Of a DNA stretch of 16,904 nt, positions 1 to 10,400 are shown in pieces. Source of the stretch: Candidatus Roizmanbacteria bacterium (GTDB taxonomy: Bacteria; Patescibacteriota; Microgenomatia; UBA1406); NCBI GenBank assembly GCA_024653645.1, contig JANLHK010000076.1:1-16904 (forward strand). The letters run 5' to 3'. The notes beneath the pieces are model-generated. The model searched no databases, had not been told where the DNA came from, and saw only the letters and a program-made list of their open reading frames with translations. The translations under genes were made by a program, and so were the position numbers. Each line of letters starts with the position of its first letter. The first letter of the stretch is position 1.

Positions 1-2
1 AA

Positions 3-1178
3 CGCCTGCAAGAACAACCACGCACTGTTCCCCCGCCATCATCCACTCCGCTTCCCCGTGCAATGATTGAGGCGGTCCTGAAGCGCGTGGAAACCACCAA
101 CGGAGAAGAAACCGTTACTATACGCCGCTCTATTCCCACTCAGTTTTCCCCACAAACTCAGACTAGGAGCGTCTTTGATCGAGGACTTAATGCCGGAGCG
201 CGGCTTGCAGACCGTTTCCTGAGCCCCCGCTCAATGGTCAAGAATGCCGCTCAATCAGCCCTACAAAAAGGGGCCCAGCAAGTGGCACAACGCGCTGCAG
301 TGGCGGCAGCAGAAAACCCCGCCACCTGGCCGGTAATAGCTGTGATAGTTGCAGTAGTGGTATTAGGCGTGATCTTCTTTATGCTGATGGATACCAATAC
401 CATGCTTGCTGCCGCTCCCTATAGCCAGCAGACGTCAACACCAGGAGTCATTGGTACTACCACCACCTCTCCTGAAACAATTATTCCCACCGTCGGTCCT
501 GGTTTACCATTACCCACGAACCCTCCGTTGAGTGGGGATGAACCTCAATCAATGGACGAGGTAGTCACCTTAGCATCCAACCTTACTGATGTTTCCCGTG
601 AAGCATTAATTGCCATTTCTAAAGTTGAAGCGGGTGGTGCCTGGGGATACACACCCGAACAGTTTAGCCTGTATAATACCTATGGCTGGTGGCAGAGCCC
701 CACCTTAACCGCGGCACAACTACGGACCGGCTATGGATACGATACCTGCTCCGGTAAAGCTCCTGCCGATAGTGCCCCTCAATTGCGTGGATTGCAAATT
801 ACCGCCGGAGCGGGTTGTGCTAATTATCCTGATGGCACCATATCCGTGGTTATGGGTACCATGCAATTTAATATAAAAACCTGGGAAGGGTACGCAGGAA
901 CGGTCCAAACACTCCTCGACTTACCCCGTGAGGCTGACCGAAGAGTTATTGCCGAATCATTTATAGGAGCAGGATTGTTTATTAAAGCACGCGTGAATAA
1001 AAGCAAAGACGCGCTGTGGACCTATGAAGATTTTATTAAAGCTGCCCACGATTACTACGGACGATGTATCTACGGAATAAATGGAAACTATTGCCGGGAT
1101 GTGTGTAATAACTATGAAACCGCTACCGGCCGGTCAATCGGGTGTGCAAACATCAAGCAAACCGCGACAGGAAAATAA
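3..1178 (+). CDS. Membrane-anchored lytic transglycosylase-like protein (5' partial)
   Basis: Probably cuts peptidoglycan so that an envelope-spanning machine can be inserted, like VirB1-type proteins of type IV secretion systems. Numbering is from the ATG at 63. Residues 1-89 are a basic, Ala/Gln-rich cytoplasmic part, 90-109 one strong transmembrane helix, about 120-160 a Thr/Pro-rich linker, and 165-340 the exported domain. That domain has SLT-fold hallmarks: E189 in ISKVEAGG as catalytic candidate, GTMQFNIKTW (265-274) matching the family's G-x-MQ motif, and AAHDYYG (327-333) matching the usual AAYNAG. Several cysteines (229, 251, 335, 344, 348, 360) suggest disulfides. The frame stays open upstream of 63 to the window edge with a Pro-rich reading, and no ribosome site precedes 63, so the true start probably lies outside. 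Its TAA directly abuts the stop of the convergent ATPase gene. The family call is fairly firm; the T4SS role is inferred. Confidence 0.72.
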   Translation, partial: RLQEQPRTVPPPSSTPLPRAMIEAVLKRVETTNGEETVTIRRSIPTQFSPQTQTRSVFDRGLNAGARLADRFLSPRSMVKNAAQSALQKGAQQVAQRAAVAAAENPATWPVIAVIVAVVVLGVIFFMLMDTNTMLAAAPYSQQTSTPGVIGTTTTSPETIIPTVGPGLPLPTNPPLSGDEPQSMDEVVTLASNLTDVSREALIAISKVEAGGAWGYTPEQFSLYNTYGWWQSPTLTAAQLRTGYGYDTCSGKAPADSAPQLRGLQITAGAGCANYPDGTISVVMGTMQFNIKTWEGYAGTVQTLLDLPREADRRVIAESFIGAGLFIKARVNKSKDALWTYEDFIKAAHDYYGRCIYGINGNYCRDVCNNYETATGRSIGCANIKQTATGK

Positions 1179-3542
1179 TTATAATCGTGCCCGCTGCGCG
1201 ATTTCGTAGTCAACCACTTCTTGGGGCTTACCATACTTAAGACGCGATAGCTGCTTGATGGCTTCCGCAACTTGCGGATTACGACGCGCCTCCTCTTTTT
1301 TCATATCCTTACTCATATCAACGGAGAATGGAGGCACCGGTTCATTATCAATATTGGTTTTCATATAGGCATGAAAGCGCTCCACGTTAATGAGATCGGT
1401 TTCGTTAAATACCGGCTGAAATTCGTGCTGCAAGTAACCGCCATCAGTAACACCTACCCTGAAGCCTACGATCGTACCAACGTTACCAAATATGGCATTT
1501 TTTACCTCTTCTTCCATCTGGCCTATAAACTGATTGGCTACAGTAAGGTTTAGGGCGTATTTACGCGCCTCCGATAAAATAATGGCAAAATCCCCCGTAG
1601 CAAAGTTTTGAAACTCATCAACATACAGATAAAAATCCCGACGGTCCTTTTCAGGCATATCAGCCCGACTCATAGCAGCAGACAATAACTTTGGGATAAG
1701 CACGAGTCCCAAAAACTGTGAATTTTCTTCCCCCAACTTACCCTTGGACAAGTTAATGATGAGTATCTTTCCTTCATCCATCACTTTGCGGAAATCAAAC
1801 GAGCTTTTACTTTGGCCAATAATATTGCGGATCATTTTGTTAGTGACAAACCGGCCGAATTTTGAGGCTATATAATCAAGTACCTCACTCTTATGAAAGT
1901 CCGATGTTTGTGCAATCTGATCAGTCCAGTACCGGCGAATAATGGGGTCTTTTACCTTGGGCAGCAGCTGATTGACAAATTTAGGGTCAGTCAGAATGCG
2001 GTTTACTTCAATAAAGGTATTGCCCTCTTCACACATAACCGTCAACATGGCATTTCTGACCGCATGTTCAAATCGAGGACCCACAATACCCGTGCGCTGC
2101 GGGTCATACAGCTTGTACATCAGGTTAATAATCGCTGAGGCCATAAAATGCTTCTGTTCCTCGGTGTGTGCCTCCATAATGTTCAGTCCCATGGGTCGCT
2201 CACTATCGGATGGGTCAAAGTAAATAACATCTTCTGCTCGCTCGGGAGGAATCAGCTCAAGAATCGACTCTGCTGCGTCACCATGCGGATCAATAAAACA
2301 CAGCCCTTTGCCTTTGTTAATGTCTTGCGAAATCATTGATACCAAAAGCTGCGTCTTACCGACGCCGGTTTTACCAATAATATACACGTGGCGCTGACGG
2401 TCTTTGGGCCCTATGAATACCGGAATGCGTACCCCACGATACTTGGAAAAGCCAATAAATATTCCCTCTGAAGGCATATGGGTTGGGGCTGGTGCTTTTT
2501 TGGCCTTTAACCAGTTAATATTGGGCGCTTCAATCGTTTTATTAGGAAAATGAAATAATGATGCCAGTTCATCGGGCGTCAGTAGTGATACACATTTCCA
2601 ACGGCCCCATTCAAACATAGGAAAGTACCGATAGATAAGGCTGTACATAAAACCCGGTTTAAATAGAATTTTAGCCGATCGAAACGCATTTAAATCAGAA
2701 TTAAACTGGGTAAAGGCTGCTTTCAGGTTTGCCAAATGCATCTTTGCACTATCGCCACTGGTTGAATTAACTACAATACGCACGACCGACTCAAAACCTA
2801 CTCTACTCGACTTGTCATCAATTTTCTCCAGCGTTTTTTGATCATACTTGTACGTTGCTTTCTCGGGATTGGTTTCCTTTTTTCTGGTTTCTGCGGTGAA
2901 TGCCTTTCCTTCCTTTTTCCAATGACCATGCGCTGGTCGTATAAGAACCTGCACCAGCGCCCCCTCACCTTCACTCATCTTTGACAAGGCTGAGGTGATG
3001 CCCGATATGGAATCAGTGGGCATATCGCGAAAGGTTTTAATGGGAAAATACCCTACCTCTTTTTGTACCAAGGCTGCGTAGGCAACATGTCCGTTTTCAG
3101 TAAAAATATTAGGCTCCTCAACCTCAATTATGTCTGCAGACGAGTACATCGCATAAATCTGTTTTTCAACAAGATCAGTGAGTTTTTTAGGTACATGCAA
3201 ATAAAACGAAATGTCGCCATGAGTACCTACTATTTCAAGCCCTATGACCTCCTCAAGCTCAACCATTTCATCAAACCACGCCATCAGACCCTCGTGTGAC
3301 TTCTTTATTGAATACAGGGCATTAAAAAATTGTTCTGCGGCATCAATTTTAACTTCGTTTTCGCGCGGCACTTTCACCCGCAGTACCACCGTATCCAATG
3401 CGCGTTCTTCGCGCTTGCCAAACCGTACCATAATGATAGCCAAACGAAAAAAGATATACGTGAGTAGACCTACACCGAGTACACCAACCAGCAGTAAGGC
3501 AAAAAATTGAATCTGAGCAATGATAGGGAGTGCAGCTTCCAT
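1179..3542 (-). CDS. VirD4/TraG-type secretion ATPase with N-terminal membrane anchor
   Basis: P-loop ATPase of the conjugative coupling-protein class (TraG/VirD4, TraM-recognition/DUF87-like), expected at the inner membrane to drive transfer or assembly of DNA or protein substrates. The 787 residues comprise an N-terminal hydrophobic stretch (about 10-39), a middle region (50-330) without a motif I recognise, and the motor: Walker A GKTGVGKT (390-397), IDPHGD (417-422) typical of the class, and Walker B YLYVDEFQNF (638-647) with D642/E643. A NLSKGKLGEENSQFLG segment (597-612) and VANQFIGQM (668-676) also fit TraG/HerA-like ATPases. It lies 15 bp downstream of the prepilin-like gene and is probably co-transcribed with it. 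No clear Shine-Dalgarno precedes the ATG, which I chose because it gives the complete membrane anchor. Neither relaxase nor VirB4 is in the window, so the cargo is unknown. Confidence 0.85.
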   Translation of the reverse strand: MEAALPIIAQIQFFALLLVGVLGVGLLTYIFFRLAIIMVRFGKREERALDTVVLRVKVPRENEVKIDAAEQFFNALYSIKKSHEGLMAWFDEMVELEEVIGLEIVGTHGDISFYLHVPKKLTDLVEKQIYAMYSSADIIEVEEPNIFTENGHVAYAALVQKEVGYFPIKTFRDMPTDSISGITSALSKMSEGEGALVQVLIRPAHGHWKKEGKAFTAETRKKETNPEKATYKYDQKTLEKIDDKSSRVGFESVVRIVVNSTSGDSAKMHLANLKAAFTQFNSDLNAFRSAKILFKPGFMYSLIYRYFPMFEWGRWKCVSLLTPDELASLFHFPNKTIEAPNINWLKAKKAPAPTHMPSEGIFIGFSKYRGVRIPVFIGPKDRQRHVYIIGKTGVGKTQLLVSMISQDINKGKGLCFIDPHGDAAESILELIPPERAEDVIYFDPSDSERPMGLNIMEAHTEEQKHFMASAIINLMYKLYDPQRTGIVGPRFEHAVRNAMLTVMCEEGNTFIEVNRILTDPKFVNQLLPKVKDPIIRRYWTDQIAQTSDFHKSEVLDYIASKFGRFVTNKMIRNIIGQSKSSFDFRKVMDEGKILIINLSKGKLGEENSQFLGLVLIPKLLSAAMSRADMPEKDRRDFYLYVDEFQNFATGDFAIILSEARKYALNLTVANQFIGQMEEEVKNAIFGNVGTIVGFRVGVTDGGYLQHEFQPVFNETDLINVERFHAYMKTNIDNEPVPPFSVDMSKDMKKEEARRNPQVAEAIKQLSRLKYGKPQEVVDYEIAQRARL

Positions 3543-3557
3543 ACTAGTTAGTATACA

Positions 3558-4439
3558 CTACCAGGTTCTTCCCAATCCAAAATTAAACGATCCGGTAGCC
3601 AATCCCATAAACAACCATGCCGGGGGATAGTTGCGGCTGCTCACAAAATAGGTGAGGCGGCGCGTAACATTCGTGCCCTGCTCAGTAACATAGGCCGTTG
3701 CGGTAACATTTTTCCCCTGAATCGGTATATTTTGGTCGCCGATAAAGGCCATACCGCTGACACTGCCATACCATACCCATACTGCAATAAAATCCGGTGT
3801 TTTGCTCCCTGCAGCAATACCTAAATCAAGGACACCGGTGCTGTCAGTATATCCGCCGATACTACATGACTGGTCTTCTAGTAACGTATCGGGTACCGGC
3901 GGCTCGTAACGGAAACGGGCAACGCCCGGATTCGCAAAATATAAATCCTGTCCTGCTCCGGTGGTACTTAAATCCTGGTAATAGAACATTACCTGAATCG
4001 CCGCATTATTGGGACTGGACCAACAAATCTCCATCGTATCTCCCACATAGCTTCTCATATCAAGAAAATAGTGGTCACCCGAATCCAATAGAGTGTCTGA
4101 AAGGTATGTTTGCCCATCGCCACCCAAGTCTTCACTATTCACCCGTACCTGAATGGGTTTACTGGGGTCTCCTACCAGTACTGAACTGGAAATGGGTAAA
4201 TTACTGCGGATGCGCTGCAGCGCATCCTCAATACCTGCCTCGGCCGCATAGTAGGCCTGTTCGGTTCGTTGTTCAATCGAGGCGCGTCGCTGTTCATAAA
4301 TGACCTGAGTGACGACTGAGGTGCTGATCACACCAAACACCACCATCATCATGAGCGCGATGATGGCTATCTGCCCGCTTCGCTGGACTATGAGCCCGCT
4401 ACGCTGAGTCGTTGATTCTCTATTCTTCACCCTGAGCAT
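3558..4439 (-). CDS. PilX-like prepilin / minor pilin-like protein
   Basis: Single-pass secreted or filament-associated protein of the PilX N-terminal type. With the start at 4439 it has 293 residues: a short basic leader, then a hydrophobic helix at about 23-47 (SGQIAIIALMMMVVFGV onward), then the amphipathic EQRTEQAYYAAEAGIEDAL segment characteristic of PilX-type pilins, then a beta-rich exported domain with a few cysteines (C118, C177) and a hydrophobic C-terminal tail. An earlier in-frame ATG at 4514 would overlap the giant gene by 95 bp and add an implausible second hydrophobic stretch, so I prefer 4439, which overlaps that gene's stop by 20 bp. Such an overlap suggests translational coupling with the giant protein. 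No canonical type IV pilin G/FTxxE cleavage site is evident; AAEAGIEDAL is the strongest evidence. The pilin role is inferred. Confidence 0.7.
   Translation of the reverse strand: MLRVKNRESTTQRSGLIVQRSGQIAIIALMMMVVFGVISTSVVTQVIYEQRRASIEQRTEQAYYAAEAGIEDALQRIRSNLPISSSVLVGDPSKPIQVRVNSEDLGGDGQTYLSDTLLDSGDHYFLDMRSYVGDTMEICWSSPNNAAIQVMFYYQDLSTTGAGQDLYFANPGVARFRYEPPVPDTLLEDQSCSIGGYTDSTGVLDLGIAAGSKTPDFIAVWVWYGSVSGMAFIGDQNIPIQGKNVTATAYVTEQGTNVTRRLTYFVSSRNYPPAWLFMGLATGSFNFGLGRTW
4365..4406 (-). repeat. Two in-frame 21-bp near-identical tandem units
   Basis: Positions 4365-4385 and 4386-4406 are adjacent 21-bp units matching at 17 of 21 bases by eye. Being 21 bp, the repeat keeps frame and encodes QRSGLIV followed by QRSGQIA just before the prepilin-like membrane helix. 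Such short repeats could have lengthened the leader of this protein or slid the start region over the end of the giant gene. Confidence 0.7.
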
Positions 4440-7400
4440 TGGTGTACAACGGGAAATAACTGCTAATAGTTGGATTGTCAATAAAGTTATGCATCTGAGC
4501 AACATCATACTCAAAAATCACCGGGGGATGGTAGTTATTAGCGGCCCCCAATGAACGCAAGATGTTTATTTGCCCGCTGGCAATCATCGTGCCGGTTATT
4601 TTCAGTTGTCCTAAACCCCCTGCGCTCACTGGAGTCTGAAGAAATACCTCAGTAGCATCAGGATATGGCTGCAGATTTTCAGCACCCTCATCCCGTATCA
4701 TGATGTCTCCATCTACAATATAGATCCCCTCAATCTGAGTAACACCTGCTGCAATTTCAAGATTTCCCCTTATGACATACACCCTAAAGGCATCGTCCGG
4801 CACGGTAATGTTTTCGGTTATCATTACCGTAGGGGTTCCAATTTCCATTTCAAACAAATATAGGGTATTGGAGTCAGTATTCACTGATCCTCCGATATTC
4901 ATTTCTTCAGTAAGAGTCCGTTTAACCACCATACCCGAATCAAGTAATCCGGCATTATCAAGAAAATTAGTAAGCCATCCGTACGTAGGAAAGTTCATCA
5001 TAGCAGTAATGGTCGGTTTATTACTGGGACGGGTACTGCCGTCAGAACTGGCGTACCAGTTAAAGGGATAGCCATATCGATCGGCAGAACTCGTTGAGCC
5101 GCTGAGTATCCCATTAGTAAATACCATGCCATTCCCTTCTGCTGGATCATTGCTGGAGGCATAACATTCACTATCGTTGCTCAGACAGGTAAAGGGAATA
5201 TCCATATTAAACGCCGTAAACGAGAATATGCTTCCGATACCGGCACTCTGAATCCAGGCATCGCCGACACGAATAATAAAGATGGTTGCAGGCGGGTTTA
5301 ATACTTGTGCACCACCAGCACCGAATTGCACTGGTGCCGACGTTTTAATCGTGCCGTCCCCATCGGCAAACACACATGGAGTTCCGTAGGCTTCAAAGTT
5401 AGCCGCATAAAAATAATAAGTTGAGTTTGAGGTGGGTGCCAATATGATATACGGACTAACCGTGCCACTCACGGTTTTTTCATAATAGACATAGGGCTGG
5501 AATGGATTCAGGTCCCATCGTACAATATCCCGTACCGCTCCTCCCAGTGTATTACCATCATAGCTCCAGGGTACATAATTACCCCCACCGTCCCTGATAT
5601 AGTACGACGCATAAATTTCAGGCTGATCAATGGAAATGTCAGGAGCGACATCCTCAGTCATTGGAGGACAGGTTGATTCTTCATTACTATAATGCGCTAT
5701 AAGCTCCCGATAGGCTCCGTTTATATGAACATCCCGTCCATTCCAGAAATCAAGACCATTGACAAAATTGCTTGCTTCAACCTGGGAACCTGCCTGGTCA
5801 ACAGCCAGCAAACTCACCCGTCCCAAAAAGGCAGGATCTTTTTTAATGGTATCCAGGTGTACATTAAAGCTTATCCGTAATATATCGTCCTCAAACACCA
5901 CGGTTGGTGTATCAGGTATGGGATTTGAGTCAAACGTATCACTATCATAAGCTGAAGTAAAGGTGTAGTCATTGGCATTATCGGGAACAGCCGGTGACTG
6001 ATATTCAAGACTGAACGCCTCGGCATAATTATCGGAACGACTGAGAGTAATCCTCAATCGTGATAAGTCTGAGTGCTTATTACTGGGGGGCGTATAGCTC
6101 GCTAACAAGTTTTCAGGATCTTTAACCCGAATAGTAAAGCGAACAATTTTGTCGTATTTTTGAGTGGAATCACTCGTACCACCAGAGTCACCGAACAAAC
6201 CATGGGTGATAAGGTTAATATTTTCACACTGGTCCTCTATGCAGGTTTCATTGGATACTCCATCAGCGTTGGCATTCTGTATGCTAAACGCACCACCAGT
6301 AATGCTGGTAAATGAAGGAGAGGTATCCTGCATATTGGCAACCACGATACGGTTAGTGTCGGTTACGTCCCCGATACTTATTTGTAGGCTGGTCGTACCA
6401 TTTCCACAGGTACCGTTGGCACACGTAACGCTTGCGGCACCACCTACTTCGGTCAAATCCAATGAAGTCAGATAGTATCCATCAGTGTTACTGGTTATGG
6501 TGATGGGGCATGTTTCCCCGACTATAGCGGAATAATACGGTAGTGTAATGGGGGTCGAATCATTTCCCACTGAAGTTAAATTTACCGTATAAACCGGGTT
6601 ATTATATGCCGGATCGGCAGGAAACAGCTGATCTAAGCAGTCATTCACATCAGTCACTGTCAATTGCGCCGTAGCACTGGGTGTAAAATTGCCAATACGG
6701 TTATGGCGAAATACCATGCTGACGGTAATTCCGTTCCAAACGCCAAGCTGTGAAAATGGAGTTATCGTTCCCGTTGTTGCGCCAGCAAAATCAGTACTAT
6801 TAATGGTAACCGATGCTCTAAAGCTTTTATCAGATCTAATCTTGGACAGGTCAACCACAAAAGGTACGCTCAGCACATTTCCTGCTACCGAAGCAGTCGC
6901 CGTAGTTACCAAGTCAGCCGCAGTGGTTCCTGCCAAAAAGTAACTGCTGTCGTCAATCGTTGCGGTCATGGTGGTTGCGGGGCTTGCCGACGATGTGGGA
7001 TCAGTATAGGTAACATGGAACACGTTCACACCCGCAACGGCATCGCGCACGGTAATTACCATTGATGAGATGTCTGCTGACTTATTAGACGGCGGTACAC
7101 TTGCGGGGAATGGAGAGGCGTTTTCTGGATCAGTCACTGATGCGGTAATGCGGATTTCTTTATCATGATCAGTGTCAATATCTTCAATAATATCCTGACT
7201 ATTACAGGTAGCATTGGTACAACTGGTACCACCCACGCCCGTATCATTGCCATATACGGTGAGCGAAGTATTACTCGGCTGCGTATCCTGCACTGTCACC
7301 GGAATGGTATAGGTGGCATTACCATAGCCCGTTACACTGATGCTGGCATTACTGACTGTGCCATTTGCTGCATTAATTACCGCCCCACCCACATTACTCA

Positions 7401-10400
7401 TGTCAGCTGATGTCAGATAATACCCATTACGGCTACTGCGTATCGTAATGAGACAGGTATTTGATCCATTAGCGTGGGCATAGGGTAATGTATAGGTGCC
7501 TGAGTTAGTTCCCGATGTGGTAGGAAGCGTAATGGTCGTTTGCGTTCCAGTTGTTAAACAACCCGAGGGATACGTGACTAATAATGAAGGAGATGTCGGT
7601 ATATATCCTCCTGCATTATTATGTTGAAAACGAATGAGTACCGATGACCCATCCCAGAACGGTACATTACTGACCACTTCAGTTGCCGATACTGTGGCTC
7701 CAGCAAAGTCAGTACCAGATAAGAATAAGTCTCCCTCAAAACCCTGGTCGCCTCGTATCGTCGACATATCAAACACAAAATTAACGATCAACGTATCACC
7801 GCTTCGGCTTGATGTTACACCTGAAAAGGGAGAGCTGGTAGTCAAATAGGTACTATTTCCCGTTTGCGAAGTTGAAAAGCTGCCATTCTCACTGTCCGTA
7901 TAGGTCAGCGAAGCTACCGTCGTTGCCCCTATCCGAATAGAAAATACTGCTGTTTTAATATCAGAACGCTTACTGGCCGGTGGCGGCGCATCAAGTAATG
8001 TTGATGTTTCAGGATCAACAATACGGGCAGTAAACAGTATTTTTTTGTCATAACCTCCGGCAGTAGTACTGTCCAGATCTCCAATAACATCAATGCCATC
8101 ACACGCGCTTCCGATACAAGACGGGCTTCCACCGGATACACTCCCTGAAATGCTTAAGGCATCACTTTCTAAACTCGGTGCGTTATCGGTAAACCCGAAG
8201 TCTGCCGGAAGCATGTTGTGTGATGCACCACCACGTATAATACCGGTAGCATAGCTTCCGCTGGTAGGAGATGTCGTGCTTCCCTGCCACGGAATACTCA
8301 TCGTGGTAAGGTAATAGCCTTCTTGCCCACCCTGTGCGGTAAACAAACAAGCACTGTTTCCACCATAGTGTGCATAGGGCAAGGTTATCGTACCGCTGCC
8401 TGAATCAGTAAATGTTGCAGACGTACCAGCGTAACTGCATCCCGCTGTCAAACTCCATGCCATTTGAGGGCTTGACACCACTATATTTCCTGTAGGAACC
8501 TGATTGGCCCACACCGACACTCCCCGTCCGTTCCATATATCAAGTCCCGTTGCCTGTGACGGTAACGTATACGGGCTGCCCCAACTATTAGTGCTGGGAT
8601 TGTATGACCAGCAAATGGGACCATTACACACGTAAATAAGATCTGCTACGTATGAAGTCCAGGCGGTTGTTATCCCGCCATTACTCCACGGGTATATGCT
8701 TTGCCCACCTAAGCTGTACGGGGTCACGCTCCAACTGGTGCTGGGCCTAAAATTACTCACCAGACTCATGGTTGACGAGTCTATTTTCCAGCAATAATCG
8801 CCGTTACACACGTTCATCTCATTATTCAACGGATTGTTCCATCCCACCGTGGGGCCACCACTCGTCCAGATATACCGTCCGCCATACGCGGGCATACTAC
8901 TCCAGCCAGAAGCACTCGAAAGGGTTATTGAGGACCATGAACCACCACTATAGCTCCAACAATACTGACCATTGCAAATATAGTTTATGTCGGCGGTTAG
9001 GTTTTCCCACGCGCTCGTCGGCCCGTTATTGCTCCACATATAGGTACCCGCTACTGCCGGCGCGCTGCTATACGAAGAGGACATGGTAAATGGCTTTCCT
9101 CCGTTACCAAACATATTTGCATTACGGTCATACGTCCAACACGAATTACCGTTACAGTAATAGGTTATTGAGCTTACTTCACTGGTCCATGAGGCTCCTA
9201 TGCCATTCATCTGCCAAGGATAATTCCCGCTTTGCGACACCGTAGACCAACCAGTATCGGCACCAGTCTTAATTACACGCCCCGAACCAGCATTACCATA
9301 ATCTATGGCATTAAGATATACATTGCTAAAAAATGGCCCTAAACTTCCCTCATAGTCAAGAGATGAGAGGCTGATAGTAGCATCAATTTGGACCGTTGTC
9401 GCATTGGGAAATGTCGCCGTTGCATTTGACAATGACAGTTTACTTGCATAACTTCCCGTGCCATCTTCAGTAATGCTTACCGATCCATTATCAAGATAAT
9501 TAATCCGATAAAACCATCCATCCGAACCGCTATTGTTATTATCAAATATAATATATCCGTTTTTAATATCAGTGTCCATATTACTGCCCGATGCAACAGG
9601 GTCAGTGTCGGTAAACGTAGCCCTCACACGCAGGGCGGTACTGGTTGTTTGAGTTGAGGCTTCAATAACGTCCACGCTGTTACAGGCACTATTGGTACAT
9701 ACCGTGCTACCGCTTGAGCTGAGGATACTGAAATTTCCTGTGGTAGGTGCTGAGTTGGTTATGGTTACGTTAATTGTGGTACCAATCTGCCAGTTATCGC
9801 ACACCGACGTGTCATTCAAAATAGCAAATAAGTTAAGTGCCACCTGTTCATCCCCGCCAGTATTTGAAAGTGCCGTTGCCGCAATCTGACCTGAAAATGC
9901 TCCAGTTGATTCGTTTACCGGAATAGATGCAATAAAAGTCGTGCCCTTATACACATCAACTCTAGTTATGCCAGGATCTGAAGTACTACTCCAATCGGTT
10001 GCCGTACCGGAAACTGTAATATTCTGAGTACGGGTAAAGGTAGAGCCATCTGTGGGGCTAGTAATCGTACCATATCTTAAATCACTGCATACTAGAGGTC
10101 CTTCTGGCTCTATTTCAAATACCAAAAGATTACCTGCTTCTTCCATACCAAACTCGATATAGCACTCATCGGTGGTTATTCGGGCACTATCGCCAGTGGT
10201 AGTGTTAGTATCTAAATCATTTTTAGTACGAACGATGTGGTAGTCCTTACATCGATATCCATCGGGTACGGTGAGTTGAATCTTTGCGTCCTGATCTGAC
10301 GTATGTATTTTACGCAAACCCCATGTTGACATACTCCAATTACCCTCATATCGTAATGGTAGACTAGTTTCTGCACGCATACGGTTCATTGCTTCATGTA

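Noticed and set aside
3558..4514. The longer prepilin ORF starting at 4514
   Set aside because: Its first 25 residues overlap the coding end of the giant protein by 95 bp and form a second hydrophobic stretch unlike a pilin leader; the ATG at 4439 gives a normal layout.
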